This document shows positions 1-10,256 of a DNA stretch of 64,000 bases, one piece after another; position 1 is the stretch's first letter; the number at the start of each line of letters is the position of its first letter. A program made the position numbers and the translations under genes. The stretch comes from Xestospongia bergquistia (Eukaryota > Porifera > Demospongiae > Haplosclerida > Petrosiidae). Under the pieces are notes generated by a model that was given only the letters and a program-made list of their open reading frames with translations, was not told the origin of the DNA and did no database searches. The stretch covers positions 2,093,001 to 2,157,000 of the forward strand of contig OZ014411.1 of assembly GCA_963965975.1 (NCBI GenBank), written 5' to 3'.

Positions 1-150
1 ACACTTTGTGCTTGATGACGTACACGACAATGTGTGTTGAGATTAGCTTCTAGACTAAATGTACACTTATAGTCTGGACATGGATAGGGTTTGTCACAAG
101 CATGATGAGAACAGATATGATAAGTCATAATCCTACAATCAGTACAAGCC
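1..150 (-). pseudogene. C2H2 zinc-finger N-terminal fragment cut by window edge
   Basis: The minus strand matches the region of the other ZNF loci that encodes divergent fingers 2 and 3 (compare 7531-7680). Similarity fades near position 148, where the usual HVTSTD coding sequence is replaced by unrelated bases. The rest of the gene would lie left of the window, so whether the missing part is intact cannot be told. The loss of the N-terminal first finger at 150 suggests a broken copy next to the LINE remnant. Confidence 0.6.
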
Positions 151-239
151 TCATATCCAGGCTTTCGCAGAAGCCTGGTAAAACAGTTCAAAGTTTATTC
201 GATAAAGCCCCAGTGGGCACGACATGGAATACATAAAAA

Positions 240-1262
240 TCAGAATGTAATAAATATGTTACTAAATTTAGACAAAACATCTAAATGGAGTTTTTCTAAT
301 AAGTTCATCAGACTCTCGTAGTCCAGCTCAGGATCTAGATGGAGCTCTTCCCAATGTGAGACCAGGATATGATCCAGCACTGATAACTCAGGGAGTGGAG
401 CAGCGTCACATAGATGACATGGGTGATTGCCTTTCCCGTGATGACTCAAAGCTCTACTCAGCAGCTGTAGGCCTTTTACTGTCTTCCATCCATAGTCCAG
501 AGCAACTGATCCATCTTGACACCTCTGCAACCATAGGGGCTTTCTCCAAACATGTGTCTGCACGCTTCTTATCAAGCTCTTTCTTCATCTCCCTGATTGA
601 GTCAAGACTCCTGCTGAGGATGATATCTGTGAAAGTTGATCCAAACCACTCCTCCAGCTCCTTGCACTCCTCCACCAGACATAAGGAATCTGCATCATCA
701 CAGAGTGCCAGCATCACACATCCAGTCATGTCATGCTGACAGGATTACTTATAATGACACAATGGAGAAAGCCTAATTTCCTAACAAAAATTCTGTGCCT
801 CATTGTTGGAACCTCCAAAGCCGTAGTAGCTGCAGTATTAGAGTGATGCTTTGGGTACTTAAGTACTCGCTTCACTAGCTCACCCTGAAAGGCCTCCAGT
901 TTCTGCCATAAGGTCTCCGTCAAGATCCAATTCTCACATCCAAACAACAAAATCGGCATAACACACGACTCCAGCACAGCTCTTGAAGACAGTGGACTAA
1001 CATCACTCTGAAACACACCAATGCTACCAAAGTGGAAAAAAGCACGACAGGCTTTCCTAATGTTTTCATCAATAGATGTAGATGCCGATAGGTCTCCCCT
1101 CCACCAGTAACCCAGACATTTTCCTACATCCCAGCTGGCATGACAGACGCCTCCACCTCACAGATTGGAAATGCACTACCCCTTATGACTTGAGAAGAGT
1201 ATGATCTCGCATTTACTAACATTCAACTTGAGAAGGTTTTCCTGAGCAAAGGCTTTCACCAA
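240..1262 (-). mobile_element. Degenerate LINE (non-LTR) reverse transcriptase, C-terminal part
   Basis: Three minus-strand frames (726-1016, 454-729, 240-575) read in series as the end of a LINE polyprotein. Recognisable blocks are a VSKCEI-like motif near 1200, DLSAST-DENIRKA near 1070, the LLFGCENW motif near 940, and a C-terminal CHLCD cysteine motif near 410. The blocks lie in different frames with stops between about 1100 and 1190, so the copy is dead. Blocks of this kind are typical of animal non-LTR retrotransposons. The 5' part (endonuclease and core RT) is missing, consistent with 5' truncation. Clade assignment would need a search. Confidence 0.8.
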
Positions 1263-2190
1263 AGATACCTGACATAAAACTGACAAAGAAAATTTCATAA
1301 AATATTATTACCATAATTTGTTTCATATATTTTTTAATTGGTTTGACTGGTTTAATAGATATGTAGCCTGTAAAGAAACACCATACTTTAATGTGAAATT
1401 AATAACATTGTTTTTCATGTTACTTTTTATTTATGAAATAAATATATTCAAATGTATTTGCTGGTCAAGTCTGAAAAGACAGTAAGAAAAATTATAGATT
1501 TCATCTCTTGATACTATGATATTACAATCTCTTATACTACAATAAGAGCCAATAAATAAATAAAATACATGTTTATTTGTACATGTACATGCAATTATGT
1601 AACAAGTTAAAATAACTTACCTCTAGTGAGGTTGCCATTGGTAACAGTTGTATACTTCCACCTACTCACAAAAACATTTAATTATATAGAAGATGTAGAC
1701 GTACTTTCATTACACTCGTCTTTTGTGCATTACGTTCTGTGTAGACAGAGTCAGACAAATAGTGTTGACAGTCTTGATGTACCTTGCATGTACTATTTCA
1801 AAACTAAAGGCAATACTTGATAACTACATTTGTCAATCCTCTAATACTGAGCGTGACACTAAATAGTATAGCTGTCTGCTTGTATCAAAATATTTGTTTT
1901 ATTGTGTTAATTTCATATTACTAATGTAAAATATCATTGTCTCTTTTTATGTTACAACATATAAAAATCCTTACCTAAACACTATCAATTGACAATGTGT
2001 AACTTTTGCTCACTTGAGAGAATACAATAAAAACTTAAAAGGTTTGGATAACTTTCTCTAGGTAATAGCTGTGCTCTTGAACGATCTCTCCACTCTTTGT
2101 ACCCCACTGAAGAGATACCAACAATTAACTCTCACTCACTTGTATATATCTTTTTGTCAGCACATCCAACAATAAACAAATCTATTATCA
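1263..2190. other. AT-rich intergenic stretch, nothing recognised
   Basis: I see no coding pattern, RNA gene or repeat shared with the rest of the window. A 64-codon plus-strand open frame at 1626-1820 has no recognisable composition or homologue here and is probably chance. Confidence 0.5.
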
Positions 2191-2204
2191 GGATTAAAAC
2201 TTAT

Positions 2205-2990
2205 ACAATATGGCATCTTTCCATTAGATAAAGAACCAACATATTGACCTAATGCAACAATGACTTTTGTACTTTCTTGTTAACATGAACATCATTAAAC
2301 ATTAAACAACCTTCAAGAGCTATCTCCTATAGAAAAACAAATACAATAAAATGGGTGTGACAGTCTTTTAACTACTAACCTCCTTGATATATTAAGACCA
2401 CGAGTGTCTATGGTATCCACACAAAGTTAACTAGTTACTATTTTAATTTCTTTTCCTTGTAACTATGTTGACTTACTATGTTCATTACTCATACATTACT
2501 TACTGTTAGTATCTTAATTACTCCACAATATTAGAGACAACCTGAGTTATATATTAATAAGTTATTAAATAGAGCACAATATAGTTGAGTCTTAAACTTT
2601 AACGTGAATATGACTACTAAAAAGTATATACAATATAAAATGTTAGTTTATTTTACCAAAATAAGGAAAGATGTTACTTATATATCACTAATGACTATGT
2701 ATACTATTTACAGTATTACTTATATTATTCAGAAAACTCCATCAAGTAATTTGGAATAAGTTAGCAAGGACTGTTCATCTTTATCCACTCTTGAAACAAT
2801 CTATGCTTTTTTCTTGAATTCGTTATGTGTTGGGAACACAAAGGCACTATCAGGTTTGAAAACTTTAGTTATGAAGTCATACATAGTATACATTTAAAAT
2901 AGCAATTAAAGCAATTTTAATATATCCAAAATAATATCATAGATTATTATAATTGTTAATTGGAAGGAGTAACAGCAACTAGTCCCAAAG
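2205..2990 (+). repeat. Spacer module of the ZNF cluster
   Basis: Starts around ATGGCATCTTTCCATTAG. It recurs directly at 16545-16935 and 18365-18740 and inverted at 23570-24715. It appears non-coding. In the other copies it is fused directly to truncated zinc-finger reading frames, so it marks recombination breakpoints. The module ends near the TTAATTGGAAGGAGTAAC sequence, which begins the leader shared with 15150. Confidence 0.75.
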
Positions 2991-3531
2991 AAGTCAATCT
3001 TATTTGGAGCTCTGCCATATTCACAATGTTATTCTCTACACGTGGCTTATCGCAACAATTATCTTTATAAAAATATATTGAGGTATAGCATTGTAAGGTG
3101 TGGTTGTAAGAATATGCTATGAATATACTTAAATGTTTATCTACAGTAGTCTTTGTTTTTGTACACTCTCTGCTTGTATTCATTCCATTCATCTTTGTCT
3201 CTTATTCATTAGTCTTTCTTTCTTTCATTCAACTGTGATGTGTATGATTCTTTTAATTCACTTAGTTTCTCACAAGCCTTTCTTCTCTACTTGTCTTCCG
3301 TCTACTGTCTCTAGATTTCTCTTTTTTCATCTCTTTTCTTAAACATCTTTCTGTCTCTCATTGCTTTCTCTATCTACCTGTTAGTCACTATAATAACAAC
3401 GAGGGATATAGACTTATAGTGTACGATATGCATGTACATAATTTCACATGCAAACGGCAGACAGTTTATAATATTATTCATTTAATAGGCGTGGATCTAA
3501 TTAATTAAGCTACGTGTTGTCCTATCTAAAC
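2991..3531 (+). promoter_or_regulatory. Leader of ZNF-A, conserved 5' flank with pyrimidine-rich tract
   Basis: This flank is shared with 15150-15725, 16946-17381, 42935-43279 and, inverted, 23210-23640. It has a strongly T/C-rich strand at about 3160-3400, then a conserved stretch ending GGCGTGGATCTAATTAATTA about 30 bp before the ATG. Conservation in front of every full-length ZNF suggests it holds the promoter and 5' UTR, but this is inferred from position only. Short frames within it are not conserved. Confidence 0.5.
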
Positions 3532-4637
3532 ATGTCATCGAGTTCTAAGGTATATTGTCTTATATGTGACTGTAAGAAGACATGTACTAACTCAACTGTA
3601 CTAACTGATCATCTCCTCAACAATCACTGTTCCTCAAAAGAAGGAATTCTTCATTGTCCTCTCTGTCATCACGTGACTAGTACTGATCGTAACATTATGA
3701 CTTATCATATCCGTTCTCATCACACTGGTGATAAACCCTATCACTGTCCAGACTGTAAGTGTACATTTAGTCTAGAAGCTAATCTCAACATACATTGTCG
3801 TGTACGTTATCAAACACAAAGTGTACCAACTATATCAAGTCATTCTACTTGTGTTGTGTCCAATTCTAAAAATCATTATTGTACTATGTGTGGAAAAAAG
3901 TTCTCATATCATAGTCATTTGTTGCGTCATCATCATACTCATACTGGAGAAAAACCCTTTATATGTAAGGAATGTGGGAAAGGGTTTGCTAACTCTAGTA
4001 ATCTTACTAAACATTCTCGTATTCACACTGGAAAGAGACCCTATATATGTAAGGACTGTGGGAAAGGTTTTGCTCATTGTGATGTTCTTCATTCTCATCA
4101 TCGCATTCACACTGGAGAGAGACCCTATATATGTAAGGACTGTGGGAAAGGGTTTGCTAATTCTAGTAATCTTACTAAACATTCTTGTATTCACACTGGA
4201 AAGAGACCCTATATATGTAAGGACTGTGGGAAAGGTTTTGTTGTTGTGATATTCTTCATTCTCATCATCGTATTCACACTGGAGAGAGACCCTATATATG
4301 TAAGGACTGTGGGAAAGGGTTTGTTCAGTCTGGTAATCTTATTCAACATTCTCGTATTCACACTGGAGAGAGACCCTATATATGTAAGGAGTGTGGGAAA
4401 GGTTTTATTTCCTCTGGTGATTTGACCAAACATTCTCGTATTCATACTGGAGATAAACCCTTTATATGTAAGGACTGTGGGAAAGGATTTGCTCAGTCAA
4501 GTGATCTTATTAAACATTCTCGTATTCATACTGGAGATAAACCCTTTATATGTAAGGACTGTGGGAAAGGATTTGCTCAATCTGGTAATCTTAATAAACA
4601 TTCTCATATTCATACTGGAGAGAGACCCTATTTGTAG
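3532..4637 (+). pseudogene. ZNF-A, C2H2 zinc-finger array with a 1-base frameshift
   Basis: ATG 3532 opens MSSSSKVYCL, the start seen in all copies. An upstream in-frame ATG at 3514 is not conserved in the minus-strand copies. The frame encodes three divergent fingers, a serine-rich linker with CVVSNSKN, and canonical 28-residue fingers of CKDCGKGF type with HTGE/DKP linkers. A single base is missing around 4239-4245 relative to the equivalent finger at 4060 and in ZNF-K. The original frame then runs on as hydrophobic nonsense to 4425, while the finger frame continues in the next phase to the normal ERPYL end at 4637. If the missing base is a sequencing error, the gene would be intact with about 12 fingers. 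ZNF-B lies tail-to-tail downstream. Confidence 0.8.
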
Positions 4638-5095
4638 TCATCTTACTAGACCTTTGTGTGTCCATAATTAGGTGTAACTGTACACTTCAAGTTAACACTC
4701 ACTAATCATCATTTATCCATTAATACAGTATCTATCCATTGTCATATGTTACATTATATCTATTTACTATATAACATGTTGTTATAACATCCCTATTTTT
4801 AATGATTTTTTTAGAAATATTAATTTACTTGTTTCTTATTTATACTTGAATATTAACTAGTTAAAACATGACTTGTGAGATATATAGAGAGACTGTAGAA
4901 GATTCTTAATTAAATATGAATGAAAGAAACAAGAAGATAATAAAAAGCAGCAGAATGTAGAGAAAGTAGACAAGAAAGACTAGTACTTGTGAGAGACTAA
5001 GGGAGTGAAAAGAATGAGACACAATTAAATAAAGGTAACAAGAGAACTAATCAATGGTGGACTTATGACACGCATGTAAGTAAGCTAATATAAAA
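4638..5095. other. Shared 3' flank of ZNF loci
   Basis: No gene seen. The stretch after the ZNF stop (GTCATCTTACTAGACC onward) is common to every full-length ZNF in the window, in either orientation. From about 4712 it enters the left end of the first large tandem unit. Copy 1 has 29 bp near 4786-4815 that are missing from the later copies at 8684 and 12557. Confidence 0.6.
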
Positions 5096-5612
5096 TTAGT
5101 GGCAAAGACAAGCATTATAATAAGAACAAAGAGTATCAACATGAGCAAACCCTTTCCCACATTCCTTACATATAAAGGGTTTTTCTCCAGTATGAGTACA
5201 AGAATGGGACAATAAATGACTATGATATGAGAACTTTTTTCCACACATAGTACAATAATAATTTTTAGAATTGGAAACAACACAAGTAGAATAACTTGAT
5301 GTAGTTGTTACACTTTGTGTTTGATGACGTACATGACAATGTGTGTTAAGATTAGCTTCTAGACTAAATGTACACTTACAATCTGGACAGTGATAGGGTT
5401 TGTCACCAGTGTGATGAGAACAGATATGTTAAGTCATAATATTACGATCAGTATTAGTCACATGATGACACAGAGGACAATGAAGAATTCCTTTTTTTGA
5501 GGAACAGTGCATGATTGTTGAGGAGATGATCATGCAGTTAATATACAGTTGAGTTAGTACATGTCTTCTTACAGTCACTTATAACACAAAACACCTTAGA
5601 GGTAGATGACAT
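5096..5612 (-). pseudogene. ZNF-B, short zinc-finger pseudogene
   Basis: The start ATG at 5612 (MSSTSKVFC) is preserved, but small insertions near 5513 and 5538 and a stop in the segment for finger 1 close the frame. A second stop replaces tyrosine in the IMTYHI motif of finger 2 near 5430. The downstream part still encodes finger 3, the linker, finger 4 and the first half of a fifth finger. It then ends in a divergent CLCH tail at 5096 that lacks both zinc-binding histidines. The same lesions occur in the copies at 8969 and 19927, so the gene died before the duplications. Confidence 0.8.
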
Positions 5613-6383
5613 GTTTAGTTAGGATAACATGTGGTTTATAGCCTAATTTATTAGAACCATGGGTATTAAATGAATTTTTTAAGAAAACTGCCTGTCAATT
5701 TATGTGCATTCATAATCGTACATTAGAAGTCTAAATCCCATGTTGTTATTATTGTGACTTACAGATAGATAGAGTAAGCAATGAGAAGACTACACAAATT
5801 ATAGAAAGATATTTAAGAAGAAAGATGAAAGACTTAAGCTTGCAAGATATAGACAGAGAAGAAGAGAAGTAATCTAGAGACAGTAGAATGAAGACAAGTA
5901 GAGAAGAAAGGTTTGCAAGAGACTAAGTGAATTAAACAGTAAATATACGCTTACAGTAAATTTTGTACATCAGGGTTTAAAGAACTCATTATCCTCTATC
6001 ATAAATACGTAATTCCCATACAAAACTGGACTGGAATAACCTTTAATTATTTACATGAGTGAAGATTGCTACAAGTTGTATATTTGTGGTAACAACACAA
6101 TGTTAAAACCTATAATGATGTTAGTCTCTTGAATAGAATGGTATATACATTATTATGATTTATATATAAACTAGAAAGTCCTCTACTTCAGATAAGATTA
6201 GTTCAACTATACTCAATATTAGTCAATAATAATATCTACTATAACAACATAGTAAATAGATATGATGTAATCTATGACAATGGATAGATACTGTATTAAT
6301 GGATAAATGATGATTAGTGAGTGTTAACTTGAAGTGTACAGTTATACACCTAATTATGGACACACAAAGGTCTAGTAAGATGA
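5613..6383. other. Intergenic region between ZNF-B and ZNF-C
   Basis: No gene seen. It contains a purine-rich (inverted leader-like) segment at about 5760-5940 and the inverted common ZNF 3' flank at about 6290-6383. The same stretch recurs at 9486-10256, 20447-21205 and, inverted, 44462-45180. Confidence 0.6.
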
Positions 6384-7817
6384 CTACAAATAGGGTCTCT
6401 CTCTAGTATGAATACGAGAATGTTTATTAAGATTACTAGACTGAGCAAATCCTTTCCCACAGTCCTTACATATAAAGGGTTTATCTCCAGTATGAATACG
6501 AGAATGTTTAATAAGATGACTAGACTGAGCAAATCCTTTCCCACAGTCCTTACATATAAAGGGTTTATCTCCAGTATGAATACGAGAATGTTCAATAAGA
6601 TTACTAGACTGAGCAAATCCTTTCCCACAGTCCTTACATACAAAGGGTTTGTCTCCAGTATGAATACGAGAATGTTCAATAAGATTACCAGACTGAGCAA
6701 ATCCTTTCCCACAGTCCTTACATATATATGGTTTATCTCCAGTATGAATACGAGAATGTTTGGTCAAATGATCTGAGGTAATAAACCCTTTCCCACAGTC
6801 CTTACATATAAAGGGTCTCTCTCCAGTGTGAATATGAGAATGTAAAATAAGGTTACTAGACTGAGCAAACCCTTTCCCACAGTCCTTACATATATAGGGT
6901 CTCTCTCCAGTGTGAATACGAGAATGTTTGGTCAAATGATCTGAGGTAATAAACCCTTTTCCACAGTCCTTACATATATAGGGTCTCTCTCCATTATGAA
7001 TACGAGAATGTTTAATAAGATTACCAGACTGAGCAAATCCTTTCCCACAGTCCTTACATACAAAGGGTTTATCTCCAGTATGAATACGAGAATGTTTAAT
7101 AAGATTACCAGACTGAGCAAATCCTTTCCCACAGTCCTTACATATAAAGGGTTTATCTCCAGTATGAATACGAGAATGTTTGGTCAAATCACCAGAGGAA
7201 ATAAAACCTTTCCCACAGTCCTTACATTTATAGGGTCTCTCTCCAGTGTGAATACGAGAATGTTGAATAAGATTATCAGACCGAGCAAACCCTTTCCCAC
7301 AGTCCTTACATATATAGGGTCTCTCTCCAGTGTGAATAAAAGAATGTTTAGTAAGATTACTCCAGTTAGCAAACCCTTTCCCACAGTCCTTACATATAAA
7401 TGTTTTTTCTCCAGTGTGAATACGAGAATTATCGGTCAAATTGCCAGAGGTAATATGATTTTTTCCACATGTAGTATTTTTAGAATTGGACACAACACAA
7501 GTAGAATGACTCGATATAGTTGGTACACTTTGTGTTTGATGACGTACACGACAATGTGTGTTGAGATTAGCTTCTAGACTAAATGTACACTTACAGTCTG
7601 GACAGTGATAGGGTTTATCACCAGTGTGATGAGAACGGATATGATAAGTCATAATGTTACGATCAGTACTAGTCACGTGATGACAGAGAGGACAATGAAG
7701 AATTCCTTCTTTTGAGGAACAGTGATTGTTGAGGAGATGATCAGTTAGTACAGTTGAGTTACTACATGACTTCTTACAGTCACGTATAAGACAACACACC
7801 ATAGAACTCGATGACAT
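6384..7817 (-). CDS. ZNF-C, 477-residue C2H2 zinc-finger protein
   Basis: Single-exon frame from the conserved MSSSS start to the ERPYL stop. Finger 1 is C-x4-C-x12-H-x4-H (residues about 9-32), finger 2 follows after EGILHC, and finger 3 covers CPDCKCTF. A fourth finger is degenerate (one cysteine kept). Twelve canonical 28-residue fingers follow to the C-terminus with HTGEKP/HTGDKP-type linkers. Such arrays normally bind DNA in the nucleus; no KRAB, SCAN, BTB or ZAD domain is present. Helix positions -1, 2, 3 and 6 vary while the scaffold is nearly constant (QSGNLIK, QSSHLIK, TSDHLTK). The encoded protein is identical to that of ZNF-E. A truncated LINE lies between the leader and the start codon region. 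Finger count is reliable; target and role are unknown. Confidence 0.9.
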   Translation of the reverse strand: MSSSSMVCCLIRDCKKSCSNSTVLTDHLLNNHCSSKEGILHCPLCHHVTSTDRNIMTYHIRSHHTGDKPYHCPDCKCTFSLEANLNTHCRVRHQTQSVPTISSHSTCVVSNSKNTTCGKNHITSGNLTDNSRIHTGEKTFICKDCGKGFANWSNLTKHSFIHTGERPYICKDCGKGFARSDNLIQHSRIHTGERPYKCKDCGKGFISSGDLTKHSRIHTGDKPFICKDCGKGFAQSGNLIKHSRIHTGDKPFVCKDCGKGFAQSGNLIKHSRIHNGERPYICKDCGKGFITSDHLTKHSRIHTGERPYICKDCGKGFAQSSNLILHSHIHTGERPFICKDCGKGFITSDHLTKHSRIHTGDKPYICKDCGKGFAQSGNLIEHSRIHTGDKPFVCKDCGKGFAQSSNLIEHSRIHTGDKPFICKDCGKGFAQSSHLIKHSRIHTGDKPFICKDCGKGFAQSSNLNKHSRIHTRERPYL

Positions 7818-7861
7818 GATTCAACACGTAGCTTAATTAATTAGATCCACGCCTATTAAAT

Positions 7862-8513
7862 GAATTATAGTATTATTATTATTATTATTATTATCATTTT
7901 ACAGAACAATAATAGAATTATAAAAATAAAATGAATGGTAAGTGAAAGAAGTAAGAGGGGTGTTGAACTGAGGGCCTATTAGTAAGTCCTACTAATAGCC
8001 TAAGTGATGAAATTGATTAAAGTGATTTAGTGAATTGTGAGGGAAGGGAACAAAGAGAACATTTTCTGCATTTGCAAACAAAATGGAATGAGCAGGGGTT
8101 GGAAGGGTCAAACTTGTTGGTAAAATAGAACCAAAAGAATTTTGTTAGCTGTTTCTTGATAGTGTTAATAGATCAATTGGGGGAAGGGCATTCCACAGTC
8201 TTGGAATTCGATTAAAGAAGAAATGGCGAGAGTGATTAGTAGAGGAAATGGAATGAATAATTTTATGGGAACTAGTGTCAGAAGAGCTAAAAGAAATAAG
8301 ACTATGAATATCAATACAGCAATGACAAGACAGGAGACATCTAACCATAAAGATTATGTCATTTAGTTCCATGGAGAGCATAAGAGGCGGTATGTGAAGA
8401 GAAGTGAGGCGAGACTTGTAGTCGGAGAGAAATGTGGTCTAATAATAGAGATGTAAAGAGTTCTTTTGGTAGAGATGGAGCTGGTATGATGGAATGAACG
8501 GCCGATGTCGAAT
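7862..8513 (-). mobile_element. Truncated CR1/L2-like LINE 3' end in the ZNF-C leader
   Basis: The minus strand encodes a LINE C-terminal segment (MELNDIIFMVRCL, FFFNRIPRLWNALPP, ISFSSSDT), here split by frameshifts between 8145 and 8613. It ends in an (ATT)n microsatellite at about 7871-7893, the expected 3' tail. The 5' truncation joins leader sequence at about 8513. Compared with insertion-free leaders (3440-3500, 43190-43250), about 25 bp of target (GCAAACGGCAGACAG region) are missing. The same junctions appear at 11735, 13393 and 22525, so this is one insertion copied by later duplication. Confidence 0.8.
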
Positions 8514-8968
8514 TATGTACATACATATCGTACATTATAAGTCTAAATCCCTCATTGTTATTATGGTGACTAACAGATAGATAGAGAAAGCAATGAGAGA
8601 TAGAAAGATCCATTTATCCATTAATACAGTATCTATCCATTGTCATATGTTACATCATATCTATTTACTATATAAGATGTTGTTATAACATATTAATTTA
8701 CTTGTTTCTTATTTATACTTGAATATTAACTAGTTAAAACATGACTTGTGAGATATATAGAGAGACTGTAGAAGATTCTTAATTAAATATGAATGAAAGA
8801 AACAAGAAGATAATAAAAAGCAGCAGAATGTAGAGAAAGTAGACAAGAAAGACTAGTACTTGTGAGAGACTAAGGGAGTGAAAAGAATGAGACACAATTA
8901 AATAAAGGTAACAAGAGAACTAATCAATGGTGGACTTATGACACGCATGTAAGTAAGCTAATATAAAA

Positions 8969-9485
8969 TTAGTGGCAAAGACAAGCATTATAATAAGAAC
9001 AAAGAGTATCAACATGAGCAAACCCTTTCCCACATTCCTTACATATAAAGGGTTTTTCTCCAGTATGAGTACAAGAATGGGACAACAAATGACTATGATA
9101 TGAGAACTTTTTTCCACACATAGTACAATAATAATTTTTAGAATTGGAAACAACACAAGTAGAATAACTTGATGTAGTTGTTACACTTTGTGTTTGATGA
9201 CGTACATGACAATGTGTGTTAAGATTAGCTTCTAGACTAAATGTACACTTACAATCTGGACAGTGATAGGGTTTGTCACCAGTGTGATGAGAACAGATAT
9301 GTTAAGTCATAATATTACGATCAGTATTAGTCACATGATGACACAGAGGACAATGAAGAATTCCTTTTTTTGAGGAACAGTGCATGATTGTTGAGGAGAT
9401 GATCATGCAGTTAATATACAGTTGAGTTAGTACATGTCTTCTTACAGTCACTTATAACACAAAACACCTTAGAGGTAGATGACAT
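8969..9485 (-). pseudogene. ZNF-D, copy of the ZNF-B pseudogene
   Basis: Same start, stops and CLCH tail as ZNF-B, displaced by 3,873 bp. I noted one base difference (9082 against 5209). No independent lesion was seen. Confidence 0.8.
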
Positions 9486-10256
9486 GTTTAGTTAGGATAA
9501 CATGTGGTTTATAGCCTAATTTATTAGAACCATGGGTATTAAATGAATTTTTTAAGAAAACTGCCTGTCAATTTATGTGCATTCATAATCGTACATTAGA
9601 AGTCTAAATCCCATGTTGTTATTATTGTGACTTACAGATAGATAGAGTAAGCAATGAGAAGACTACACAAATTATAGAAAGATATTTAAGAAGAAAGATG
9701 AAAGACTTAAGCTTGCAAGATATAGACAGAGAAGAAGAGAAGTAATCTAGAGACAGTAGAATGAAGACAAGTAGAGAAGAAAGGTTTGCAAGAGACTAAG
9801 TGAATTAAACAGTAAATATACGCTTACAGTAAATTTTGTACATCAGGGTTTAAAGAACTCATTATCCTCTATCATAAATACGTAATTCCCATACAAAACT
9901 GGACTGGAATAACCTTTAATTATTTACATGAGTGAAGATTGCTACAAGTTGTATATTTGTGGTAACAACACAATGTTAAAACCTATAATGATGTTAGTCT
10001 CTTGAATAGAATGGTATATACATTATTATGATTTATATATAAACTAGAAAGTCCTCTACTTCAGATAAGATTAGTTCAACTATACTCAATATTAGTCAAT
10101 AATAATATCTACTATAACAACATAGTAAATAGATATGATGTAATCTATGACAATGGATAGATACTGTATTAATGGATAAATGATGATTAGTGAGTGTTAA
10201 CTTGAAGTGTACAGTTATACACCTAATTATGGACACACAAAGGTCTAGTAAGATGA

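Larger units (their letters stand above)
4712..8613. repeat. Tandem segmental duplication, unit 1 (ZNF-B + ZNF-C)
   Basis: Unit 1 of a head-to-tail series continued at 8614-12486 and 12487-14096. Corresponding features are offset by exactly 3,873 bp (ZNF-C 6384-7817 against ZNF-E 10257-11690). The few differences I noted include 5209, 6450, 7931, about 8048-8076 and 8227. The unit joins a ZNF leader (…AGATAGAAAGAT) to a ZNF 3' flank (CATTTATCCATTAATAC), the scar expected of unequal crossing-over between dispersed ZNF modules. Confidence 0.9.

Noticed and set aside
1626..1820. Possible small gene
   Set aside because: No homologue in the window, no codon pattern, AT-rich surroundings.
3133..3342. 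69-codon frame in the pyrimidine-rich leader, also at 15326-15535
   Set aside because: Composition reflects the T/C tract; the frame is interrupted in other leader copies.
3800..4249. Long open frames in other phases and on the opposite strand across all ZNF arrays (for example 6408-6776, 6996-7577, 10869-11450, 15994-16560, 21230-22108, 43643-44437)
   Set aside because: They are shadows of the 84-bp finger repeat: a frame without a stop in one unit is open in all. Their repetitive translations have no independent conservation.
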